Part shown: in pieces, positions 1-8,362 of the stretch
Layout: each line of letters starts with the position of its first letter
How positions within the stretch are numbered: position 1 is the stretch's first letter
Origin: Parasitella parasitica
Lineage: Eukaryota; Mucoromycota; Mucoromycetes; Mucorales; Mucoraceae
Assembly (NCBI GenBank): GCA_025201805.1
Contig: MU619244.1
Span: forward strand, 305,797 to 342,372
Direction: 5' to 3'
DNA length: 36,576 bases
Translations under genes and position numbers: made by a program
The notes under the pieces: generated by a model
Database searches by the model: none
Seen by the model: the letters and a program-made list of their open reading frames with translations, nothing else
What the model was told of the DNA's origin: nothing

Positions 1-57
1 AAAAAAAAAAAAAAAAAAAAATGGCAATGCTTATTTTATCCCGTTTTGTCATACAAG

Positions 58-755
58 ATCTGGTTCACCACATCCGATGGCGAGCTGGGGTTTATCGATA
101 CCCGAACGAGAAAGAATGCCATTGTCCACAAGGTCAAAGACAAGAAGGTTGGCTGTGTTCATCTGAATCCAGTGCATTCTCACCTTATGACGTTGGCATC
201 GAACGACAGAACAAACACTATCTGGGACGTGCGCATGTGGAACAAGTCCAAGGCCATGGAGCCGCTGCAATCTATCGAGCATGGCTACTCTGTCACGAGC
301 AGTTATTGGTCACCCAACGGCGACATTCTGGCGACCACCGCATACGACAATTTCGTACGATTATTCAATCTAAACGAGAACAAAACGTTGGAGCTCAAGA
401 CTGCCATCAAACACAACTGCACCACTGGCAGGTGATGTATACAACATAATAGCTGATAGAATTACATGGCGTATTTACTTGATAATGTTTTATATGAAAT
501 GATAGATGGGTAACTAATCTGCGAGCAAGATGGAATACAAACAAGGCACAAGGACTGGACAACCAACATTTGGTAGTGGGAAATATGAATCACACCCTGG
601 ACCTCATTTCGGGCGAGACGGGAGAGGAACTTGCATCGCTGTATGATAGTGATCATATTACGGCCATACCATCTGTTGCGCAATTTCATCCTAGCACTCC
701 AACTCCTGTCATCTTGATCGGAAATGGCTCGGGAAGGATGGTATGCTGGAGCTAG
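58..755 (+). CDS. CMR1: WD40 repeat protein, CMR1/WDR76-like (5' partial)
   Basis: This is the C-terminal part of a WD40 beta-propeller protein. Exons read about 58-431 and 506-755, with a 74-nt intron (432-505) that restores the frame across an Arg codon to give TGRWVTNLRARWN. Visible blades include IWFTTSDGELGFIDTR, the Ser-Asn-Asp-Arg-Thr...IWDVR blade, and a final blade ending NGSGRMVCWS. The order and wording of these blades match yeast Cmr1 and animal WDR76, nuclear DNA-binding WD proteins tied to genome maintenance (established for the family). There is no ATG at the left edge. Reading frame enters after a plausible acceptor (ACAAG at 53-57), so upstream exons lie outside the window. 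The stop TAG (753-755) overlaps the stop of the opposite gene. DDB2-like is the main alternative. Confidence 0.78.
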
Positions 756-2005
756 GAAGCAGTGCCGTAAAACAGTCGTTCTATAAGATTACCCGCACTC
801 CACCTATTATTACCATTATTATTACTATTATTACTGTAGTCATCTTGCCAGTGCTGCTGCTGCATCTGGTACTGCTGCATTTGGTGTTGTTGTTGTTGCT
901 GCTGCTGCCACTGCCACTGCCACTGCTGTTGCTGCTGCTGCTGCTGCTGCTGCTGGTGTATAGCAGTTTTCAATAAAATTTGTCTTCGCTGCTCCATATG
1001 AGGAATGTCGTTTGCTGCCGTCGCGCTGCTCATGGTGGGGATGACCGCAGACGAAAATGTGCGTTGCTGCAACACTGGCTTTTTAAGGGGCTTCTTGTTC
1101 TTATCTATTGCTTGTTGACATCTCATCAAGCTTTCCGTCATCGGGTCTTGGTATCTACGCACGCAGCGGTATTCCTTGCCCATCTTTTCCATTTCTCTGG
1201 TGAGCCGAATCATGTTTTTAGGATGAGCAATGTTATTTTCGTCGTGAATCAGGCTCTGTTCACGCTGAAGCAGTAGCTTCTGTTGTGTGCGAGTCATACC
1301 AGATGGCTGCTGAGCAATGGCTGCAGACGCAACATTGCATATTTTCTTGCTACTGCTATTGCCGCTGCTGTGTTCAACAAATTGAGACTTCAGCAAGGGC
1401 TTCTTGGGATTGTTGATGGTGCTGGTGCTGGTGCCAGTGGGGGTAATGGTGGATTTCTTATCAGGCAGTACCAGGCTGTCTGCTGTAACATGAAGTGGCT
1501 GCTCCACAGGCGCTGCTGGTATTGTATGTGAAACGTGAAATGTGGGCTTTTTATCCAAAGGAGCTGTTGCGGTTGAAGGTGGTGTTGTGGGGGGAGACTG
1601 TGGCGATATCACCTCTTTCACCACTTGCTCTTCTTGCTCTTCTTGCTCTTCTTGTTCCTTGCTTGTAGTGTTGGCAGTGTTGTCAACAGCAGGTGTAAGG
1701 CCTGCCATCCCCACCTTTCGCTCCTGCGATGGGAGACGGGTCAGCGACTTGTTTGATTGCGATCTCTTGATTGGCTTGCGCTCGTCGCTCTCTTCATTAT
1801 TGTTGCTGCCGTGAGCTTTTGCCATGGGGGCCAGCTTGGATACATGGACTCTGCCGCTGGAGCGTCGTTTGACATGATGTCTAGTGGCCCTCTTGCTATT
1901 GGCGGCTGTGGTGGCAATGGTACCTGTGCTGGTTGTAGGCGACGGAGGGAGCTCTCCTACTGCGAATTTTTTGGGCTTTTTGATCTGCTCGTCATTTAGC
2001 GTCAT
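752..2005 (-). CDS. Low-complexity poly-Q protein, possible TORC1 subunit Tco89-like
   Basis: Single-exon, 417-residue protein, mostly disordered. The N-terminus has a basic patch, RHHVKRRSSGRVHVSKLAP (about 42-60). An acidic Glu/Gln run lies near 117-128, a conserved-looking block TRTQQKLLLQREQS at 238-251, then EMEKMGKEYRCVRRYQDP (271-288). A Gln tract interrupted by Trp (QWQWQW) starts at about 351. The pairing of an RTQQKLxLQR motif with a downstream EY..VRR..DP..ESL segment is what I remember of fungal Tco89-type TORC1 subunits. That assignment is inference from memory and should be searched. If correct, it acts at the vacuole in nutrient signalling. The CAG/CTG tract at about 901-955 on the + strand encodes the Gln run and will be length-variable. 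The gene ends tail to tail with the WD40 gene, sharing a CTAG. Confidence 0.6.
   Translation of the reverse strand: MTLNDEQIKKPKKFAVGELPPSPTTSTGTIATTAANSKRATRHHVKRRSSGRVHVSKLAPMAKAHGSNNNEESDERKPIKRSQSNKSLTRLPSQERKVGMAGLTPAVDNTANTTSKEQEEQEEQEEQVVKEVISPQSPPTTPPSTATAPLDKKPTFHVSHTIPAAPVEQPLHVTADSLVLPDKKSTITPTGTSTSTINNPKKPLLKSQFVEHSSGNSSSKKICNVASAAIAQQPSGMTRTQQKLLLQREQSLIHDENNIAHPKNMIRLTREMEKMGKEYRCVRRYQDPMTESLMRCQQAIDKNKKPLKKPVLQQRTFSSAVIPTMSSATAANDIPHMEQRRQILLKTAIHQQQQQQQQQQQWQWQWQQQQQQQHQMQQYQMQQQHWQDDYSNNSNNNGNNRWSAGNLIERLFYGTAS
901..955. repeat. CTG/CAG trinucleotide tract coding poly-Q
   Basis: Near-perfect CTG repeats (CAG on the coding minus strand), broken by CCA units that read as Trp on the minus strand. 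It encodes the C-terminal Gln/Trp run of the 752-2005 protein. Shadow frames on the + strand read poly-Leu. Confidence 0.9.
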
Positions 2006-2947
2006 TTTGAATTGAAAAAAGTTGCGAATGATGGGAGAAAAGAAAGTGTTAATGTTGAAGTGACCATTTGTACTTTTTTTTTTTTTTTATTCATTTTCCA
2101 GTGAATAACGAATTATATCTGCATGCTAAACTAAGAAATTTTCGTATGATATAAATATGTTCTTTTTTTTACGATTTTTTTTTTTTCTTCTTCCTCTTTT
2201 TTTTTTCCCTTGATGATATAATTGTTCAACATTTCAAGAAGGATTTGTCATTTTTGGGAAGCCGCCTCTGGTTTGCTAAACGGCCTACATAGATGTTAAT
2301 TCAAGCATCCAGGGGGTGAATTTCATTTTATTGCATTTGGATTGCTACAGTGCCTCCGGAGAAGCCGCGTATATAAACAGAAGCTCAATCCTCGTGGATT
2401 TCCAAGTGAGCTAATGCAAAAATTAGAGTCAGGCGATAAATGATGATTTCCAGTAACAGCTTGCGAATATACTGAGGTAAGTTAGCCACAAGATACCATG
2501 TACATATGTGTGTTTGAGACCATCATTTACATTCTCTGTGAGAGCCTCTGAGTTTCTTTATTGCGTTTGAGATCATCCCATCCACAGAAAAATAGAGCGT
2601 GATGCAACTAGTTGTCTTGGCAACAGTATTGTTAGTAAAAGATTTTATTGTGGTTTCGGAAAACCCAATGCACATATAGCCAAGATTACCCAAATGAAAG
2701 AGTGTCCCAAACTGCAATGTGCTCCAGTGCTCAATGGCTTTACAACGACGCACACCCAAAGACTCAAGTATATGTATATATATATATATATATATGTATG
2801 TATGGAATACTAAATTTGCTTGATTTGTTTATTTAAAAGTACATGATATTTGACCTGTTGATGAATGAAATCTCAAAATTTCATTTTTGACTCCTTACAC
2901 TAGGCCACCCCTTCATTGCTCGATCTCCATTGATCTTGGGATATCGT
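2006..2947. other. Intergenic: promoter of the Tco89-like gene and 3' flank of the bZIP gene
   Basis: No convincing gene. It holds several T-runs (2077-2090, 2163-2212), a TATATAAA-like element near 2370 and the TA microsatellite at 2775-2795. A 78-codon minus-strand frame (2523-2759) has no recognisable motif and I did not call it. Confidence 0.6.
2775..2795. repeat. (TA)n microsatellite
   Basis: Uninterrupted alternating T and A over 21 bases between two minus-strand genes, flanked by TATG repeats. Confidence 0.95.
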
Positions 2948-3019
2948 TCACTGCTGGCATGACGGTTGTAAAAAGCAACTGGAAGACCGCTGGCTTTGGT
3001 CCCCGTTTAGATGATGCTG

Positions 3020-3058
<39 letters not shown>

Positions 3059-3826
3059 CTGCTGTTTCTGCTGTTCGTTTTCTACTAGATATTGCTTCAG
3101 CATCTTTTGCGCCATGATTTTACCTCGTAATCTGTCGCATGTCGCCTTCAAATGGCTGTTTTCGTGCTGAATATGATCCAGCTGGCGCAATAACAACTCA
3201 TTTTCCTTTGTTAATGAAGAAATCATTGATCTCATTTCGCCGTACTGCTGGTTTTTCTTGGCTCTGTATTTTGCAGATGCTGTCTTGTTGCGCAGGCGGC
3301 GTTCATGGATAGATAAAGGCGCCTGTACAGGGTTGCTGTTGCTACTGCTGCTGCTACTGCTGCTACTGCCGTAATGATACGGGTGATAAAAGGAAGGTGT
3401 AATGATGGGAGGCTGAGGTAAGCTGGCACTATTGGATCGGGTGCTTTTTGCTAGGATGAGATTACTGCTGCTGCTTTGGTTGGGAGATCCAGGAAACGAA
3501 TAGCTTGACGACGAAGAGTAGTTGGAGAAGACTCTTGAAGGAGGGGACGAGGAGCTTGATTTAGAGCTGATATTGTCTGCAATAGGAGGGGTGATTGTTT
3601 CCGAGTGAGCCGACGAGACAGACGGAGAAGCACAGGTCAGTGAGGGCGAGCCGTTGATATCATATTCAGGCACTGCCGTACGAACAGAAGCACAAGCGGC
3701 GGACTCTTTTGATCTGCCCATAGGAGTTGTGATAGATGAGATAGCCATAGGCTTGGAATGAAATTGATCTGCGGGCAAAGACATAAACAAAGACATTTTT
3801 GTTGAAAGGAACAAAGGCATATGCAT
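2948..3826 (-). CDS. bZIP transcription factor, CYS3/Zip1-type
   Basis: Single-exon protein of up to 292 residues. The basic region ERRLRNKTASAKYRAKK (about 165-181) carries the N..AS.KYR.KK signature seen in CYS3/Met4/Zip1-like fungal bZIPs, where the usual form is RRNTAASARFRIKK. A leucine-zipper-like heptad series follows (LTKENELLLRQLDHIQHENSHLK, given here only as positions 195-217). Ser-rich disordered sequence precedes it, and a Gln tract (about 242-259) and a short QRSSSCFLQPSCQQ-type tail follow. Family members control sulphur, amino-acid or stress genes; which applies here is not visible. Start is uncertain: a TATAAAA at 3839-3845 lies only 13 bp upstream of the first ATG (3826), so the in-frame ATG at 3796 (MSLFMSL) may be used instead. 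A second TATA-like stretch near 3905 would fit the first ATG. Confidence 0.85.
3010..3068. repeat. CTG/TTG tract coding bZIP poly-Q
   Basis: A run of TGCTGT and TGCTGC units on the + strand (CAG/CAA on the coding strand). It encodes the Gln tract just after the leucine zipper. Mixed CAG/CAA codons suggest the Gln run itself is tolerated or selected, not only recent slippage. Confidence 0.85.
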
Positions 3827-4122
3827 TGATTCCAGTTATTTTATACTCGGTTTTCTCGTGTATCAAAAAGAACGACTATTATCGCCATCATTGACACTGC
3901 TTTATTATATATTTCACTTAAATATAAGGCCTGAAACCGAGGAATCAAGCTTTTTTCTTTTTGTTTACCTTGGGGTATTGTGATATGAAGTTTCGAGTAG
4001 ACAGATTGATAATGGTACTGGATATAATTTTTAATGGTTTATTGGCATCACTTGGTAATAAACATATGTATTTTGTTAATTATAGTTTATTCTGAAATTC
4101 GTCATGCCAAAGCATCTGTAAT

Positions 4123-4160
4123 CCGAGATTTTTACTTTTCATGGACGGTAAAAATCTCGG
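4123..4160. repeat. Perfect 13-bp inverted repeat with 12-nt loop
   Basis: Left arm CCGAGATTTTTAC (4123-4135) and right arm GTAAAAATCTCGG (4148-4160) are exact reverse complements around a 12-nt spacer. It lies 11 bp before an A26 tract. No open reading frame explains it. Confidence 0.9.
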
Positions 4161-4171
4161 TTGTCTCAAAT

Positions 4172-4197
4172 AAAAAAAAAAAAAAAAAAAAAAAAAA
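4172..4197 (+). repeat. A26 homopolymer
   Basis: Twenty-six consecutive A on the + strand, just downstream of the inverted repeat. Could be slippage or the tail of an old retrotransposed copy. Confidence 0.95.
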
Positions 4198-4810
4198 TGC
4201 TTCCAAACAAACTTTTAACAAGACGGATGTAGCTTAGAAAAAGAAATGTGCAATGTGAAAACGTTTGAAGGCTTTTATTTCGTAGCTCTTAATTTCAATC
4301 TACAAATGCATGAATATTATTTGATTTTGTCAAGTGCAATACATAGTTAGCCATTCACGCTCCCAGCTATGGTTTGTTGCACAAGCTTCTTCAGGCAAGT
4401 GGCATTCTGTGCGGCTCCTCAATATCTCCATGGTTCTTCAATTGTCTCAAGATAGTACCTACAAAATTTATGCGTGTGTCATGCAGCCGCACTTTATAAG
4501 GGTGCTCGTAAGCCATGATGTTTTTCATGAAGCGTTGTTCCAGATGCAGTTTGATTCCTATCTAACTGGAGCTCCACGTTCAAAAGTTGTCACTTCATTT
4601 TTTTTTTACAAGTGTTTTGTTAGATAAGCTTTAAGGGAAATTGGCTGATCCGAATCTTCAATGTGTGTCTCTACCTTGTTTCTCACAAAAATTCATTCTT
4701 CTTTTAATTTATCTGAATTTATTTATAACGCAATTGAAATGAATAAACTGTAGTAATGATGATATGATGATATGATGATATGACGATGATGTGAGTGATG
4801 GATGGATGGA

Positions 4811-4831
4811 TGTGTGTGTGTGTGTGTGTGT
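4811..4831. repeat. (TG)n microsatellite
   Basis: Ten TG units preceded by GGAT tetranucleotides, in the 3' flank of the secreted-protein gene about 15 bp beyond its stop. Confidence 0.95.
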
Positions 4832-4846
4832 TCATAAATAAAGGAT

Positions 4847-5855
4847 TTAAGCTTCCTCCTCCCCACTGCCACTACCAGGGCTTTCAGATTCTTCTGCTTC
4901 GGGAGGAGGGGTAGCATCAGTGTTAGCACTCTTTTCCTTAGACTCTGCTCGCTTCTCCAGCTGCTTATTACCTTCATCCTCTGGCTCATCCTGATCCTCA
5001 GGTTCATCTTGGTCTTCCTTTTCTTCTTCCTTGGATTTCTCTTCTTCTTCTTTCTTTTCTTGCTCTTCTTGATCTTGCTCTTCTTGATCTTTCTCTTCAC
5101 CTTCTTCACTTTCTTCGCTATCTTCTTCCTTTTTCTTGCCAGCACCAGCACCAGCACCAGCACCAGCACCAGCACCAGCACTACCGGTAGCGGCGGTGCC
5201 GGTAGCAGCATAACCGGGAGGAAGTAAGCCATTATAACCATAGTAACCGGGAGTTGCAGCGGGACCAGTAGATCCGGGAGGCAGCAATGCTTGAATAGCA
5301 GGAGGAATCTGGGTTCCAGGAGGAGAAGGAGGAGGAGGAGGACAAGCGGTGCCAACGCAATCATTGGAAGGAGGATGTGGAGGAGGAGGAGGAGTAGGAC
5401 AAGGCGAGCCACCGCTGATACAAGGATCAACTGAAGGAGGTGGACAGGGCATTCCATTGCAACCGTTAGCCATGGGAGGAGCATTATTAATATAATAATA
5501 CTGTGGTTGAACTTGCGGTGCTTGGTCAGAGGCCTCCTGAGCAACTAAAAGTTTGGTGAATTCTGTAATCACTTTGGAAATTTCCTCTTTTTGCTGTTTC
5601 TCCTTATTGGGCTGCATTCGCTTCTCAATGACTGAACGACGATACAACTGACGGCCTCTTAATAAGCCTCGATTGCTGATAATCTGCTGTTCGTTTGATC
5701 TAAACAAGTAGGTATTAGTTACATCAATTGGCTATAGACATTATTATCGAGTATTTCTATTACCGAAAGCTGTTGTCTGTACTGGGGGCGCTATCGGCGA
5801 GTACAACGGCAACAGCCATTGAAAGGGTAAAAGTAAGAATAGAAGTAAGTCTCAT
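4847..5855 (-). CDS. Secreted Pro-rich / Gly-Ala / acidic-tail protein (unknown family)
   Basis: Two exons on the minus strand: 5855-5764 and 5699-4847, with a 63-nt intron whose join reads ..NSF-R-SNEQQ... This gives 314 residues. The first exon encodes a clear signal peptide (MRLTSILTFTLSMAVAVVLA, residues 1-20), so the product should enter the secretory pathway. The mature part has a Gln/Arg-rich start, a Cys-containing Pro-rich section with several PPPPP runs and spaced cysteines (CNGMPC, PCISGGSPC), a Gly/Tyr/Ala section, a short (Gly-Ala)n run, then roughly 110 very acidic Glu/Lys/Asp residues with a repeated EDQDEP. No catalytic domain is visible. Cell-wall or extracellular matrix roles are possible but unproven. 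The minus-strand Leu-rich and + strand Phe-rich frames here are composition shadows. Confidence 0.8.
5140..5181. repeat. CACCAG hexamer repeat coding (Gly-Ala)n
   Basis: About six CACCAG units on the + strand (coding strand CTGGTG), giving alternating Gly and Ala immediately before the acidic tail of the secreted protein. Likely length-polymorphic. Confidence 0.85.
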
Positions 5856-6598
5856 GTCTATACGTATATAATATAAGAAAAGAAGAAAGACTCGATGAAT
5901 TCAATTGATTCAACCTGTCTATTTTATACATGAAATTTGACATGTATATCAATGGAAGTATTAAAAAAATCAAGGGATAAAGCATATTTCCACCCTGCCC
6001 TGAAAATCTAAAATGAATACATTTTCTTTTCAAACGTGCAGCTTGTTTATAAACATCACTCCTTTATCTTGTATTGATATTTTAATAAATTAAAAAATTA
6101 AATGCTGATATTATGTACCATTAAATAATGTATTTTTTTTTTTTTAGTGAGTATATGAAAATCCAAATATATGTGTTTTGTCGCCAAAAAAAGCAGTGCA
6201 AAAACAAGAAAATGTTGTCCATTGATCTCCAATCTTCATACCTCATGTATTTCGCATCTAAAAAATGTACATGAAATAGCCACAATATATATGCATACAT
6301 CATAGCACACATATTGACACACATGCACTTGCAAGAGCACAGACAGATTGTATCATGATATATAAGTTTAATAACAAGAGAACAAGAAGGAAATGATATA
6401 TACAAGTACATGTCGTATAGAGGGCACAAGTGGAAAAAAAAAAGTTATAATTATACACATAAAGATTGCTTCTCTTGTTTGAGAAAAATGTTGTTACAAA
6501 CTGTAAAAAAAAAAAGGGTGAGTTCTACAGCTTTATCCATGTTTTGCTGCCGATTCCGCGTATCTGAGAAGCCCCTGAAGGTATTGCATCTGTCGTAT
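5856..6598. other. Intergenic, AT-rich
   Basis: Promoter side of the secreted-protein gene (TATATA near 5864-5871 on the minus strand) and 3' flank of the myristoylated-protein gene. A 102-codon minus-strand frame (6121-6429) is rich in Cys, Tyr, Phe and Met, lacks domain signals and looks like AT-composition noise. Confidence 0.55.
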
Positions 6599-7474
6599 TC
6601 ATAAAGAATTGACAGCTTCCTCTAATTTGACGGTCTTCCTCTTTTGTCTTGGCATTATATCATGTTGCTCTTGTTTTCGAGATATGGAGCCCTTGCCGAT
6701 GGAAGCATATTTGATAAAGGTCTTCTTGCCCTTCTTTATTGAGGGGTAGTTTTTGCTCTTCTTTTTCGGTTTTGCAGAAGCAGAAGGAATGTTGTGTTGC
6801 ATCTCTGTGGAAAAATAAGAACAAGAAGAAGAAGACGGCGAAGAAAGAGGAGGCGATGGGAGCGATGCTGCATATTGCTCGAGATAGATATGGTTGCCAT
6901 ACGAAGAATTTCTGGGAGGAATGACGGGCAATGGTGGCAGTTCCTTGTCTGTATTATCTGGTAAAGGCTTGATGAGGGCCGCCAAGGCAATCATTTGAGC
7001 TTCCAATGAAGGAGACTATTATGAGTGCAGTTTTAGTGGTTTGCTACCCGTATGGAATTCACAGCGTGTCTTTACATACCTCTGTATAGCCATTTTCCAT
7101 GTCATCTGTGTAACTCTTTGAGCAGGTCAAATGCTATCAATTCCATGCATTAGCATTATGCGCTTGAGCATTGATACAAATGTGTTTAATGTATTTACCT
7201 TGAAATTAGTAGGCTTTCCAATGATGCTTTTGGTGACAATAACTTTTTTATATTTGGATTTCTTTGGGGATTTCTTTGGCGTTTTGGCCTTTTTCATAGG
7301 ATTTAGAAAGCCATTATCCTTTAAAATTGACACTTTTGACTCGTTGTGCTTGTCTTTATTGAGTTCAATGAGCTTACGCTGAGAAGATATCTCCTGCATA
7401 TCGCCAGTGGTTTGGCTGATTTTATTGCGCAAGTTTAAGCCAAAAGTCTTGGTTTTCGAGGCAGAATTACCCAT
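6599..7474 (-). CDS. Predicted N-myristoylated basic protein (unknown)
   Basis: Three minus-strand exons: 7474-7199, 7133-7080 (54 nt) and 7015-6599. All joins are phase 0, giving 248 residues. The protein begins MGNSASK, a textbook N-myristoylation signal (Gly2, Ser6, Lys7), so membrane association is likely. A Lys-rich stretch (KKAKTPKKSPKKSKYKK, about 61-77) could bind acidic lipids, acting with the lipid anchor as a myristoyl-basic switch, or could be a nuclear signal. The middle exon encodes HLTCSKSYTDDMENGYTE. The third contains a Pro motif (ELPPLPVIPPRN) of SH3-ligand type and a second basic cluster (KPKKKSK). I recognise no enzyme domain. The three exons share clean GT/AG sites and continuous frame, so one gene is more likely than two short ones. 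Confidence 0.75.
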
Positions 7475-8362
7475 TTAGAAGATAGTGTGTGTATATAAAG
7501 AAGAGAAAGTGTAAGAGAGAGAATTGAAGAAAAACGACTAAACAATGGTCTTGTATGCGTGTTGCCACCATTTTATCTGATTGCTTTGTTACTTATTATG
7601 ATACCTTTGAAAAACAATCAAATTTACTTTTATAGAGGCTGGCATAAACATTGCAATGACAATGAAGCCCGCAGCTGCTGCTTTCTTTGAAACTCCTCAT
7701 CTGACCAGCTATGCTTATATCAGTAACTTAAGTGTTTTTATTCATAATCTTTTTATCCATGAATAGACTGTAAAAGACAAAATAATATCAATGAGATATC
7801 TGGTATACACATTGAAATTTTTTTAAAAGAAAAACCACATGTTTTAGCCGTTTTGGAATGATGATTTTTTTTTTTTTGTAAAAAAAAAATCGGTATGTTA
7901 TTGTCGTTGTTGTTGTTCTATTCAAATATATATGTATTTTTTTTTTTTTTGCCTCAGGGTTTACTAATCAAGTTTCTCGTTATACTACACACATATGATC
8001 GTTCATATATTACCTAGCATGAGGGCAGTGCCTTATTATACGGTAGTCTGATGCAATTACTTCTTTTGTCTTCTAACGGTGACTAGTCTACATTCGCAAG
8101 CACTTTTTTAATTGTTGTCATTGTAACCAAACATCTCTGCCCTACTGCACGACTAGCCAATGTTACACACAAGCATGAACGTAATACGGTATAAAACGCT
8201 GCAAACACAAGCTATCGGGCTATTCCAGTACCAGCCATAAATAGGAGATACTTGGAAGGTTCAATCTATCTGCCTTTAAAGTTGAATTGATTCAATAATT
8301 CTTCTTCTTCCTGTCTCTTTCTCGATCAACACTTTCTTCTTAAAAAAAAACAAAAAAAAAAA
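7475..8362. promoter_or_regulatory. Divergent promoter region
   Basis: 888 bp between two divergently transcribed genes. A TATAAAA at 8190-8196 stands 167 bp before the mannosidase ATG. A CT-rich stretch (8299-8340) and an A-rich leader (8342-8362) follow it. T-runs at 7867-7877 and 7937-7950 face the other gene. No gene seen. Confidence 0.55.

Larger units (their letters stand above)
3827..4846. other. Intergenic: bZIP promoter, hairpin, poly-A tract, 3' flank of secreted-protein gene
   Basis: No supportable gene. Contents seen: TATA-like elements for the bZIP gene (3839-3845 and about 3905), a 13-bp perfect inverted repeat (4123-4160), an A26 run (4172-4197), GATGATAT repeats near 4756-4800 and a TG repeat (4811-4831). 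Confidence 0.6.

Noticed and set aside
743-976. Poly-Leu + strand frame
   Set aside because: It is the antisense shadow of the CAG-coded poly-Q of the 752-2005 gene.
2523-2759. 78-codon minus-strand frame
   Set aside because: No domain, no splice partner and no promoter evidence. Length is within chance for this region.
4723-5544. 273-codon minus-strand Leu/Lys-rich frame, and the Phe-rich + strand frame 5009-5227
   Set aside because: Both overlap the secreted-protein exon and only mirror its repetitive codons. The called frame has a signal peptide and clean splice sites.
6121-6429. 102-codon minus-strand frame
   Set aside because: Composition (Tyr, Phe, Met, Cys, Ile) follows AT-rich sequence. 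No ATG context or homology signal supports it.
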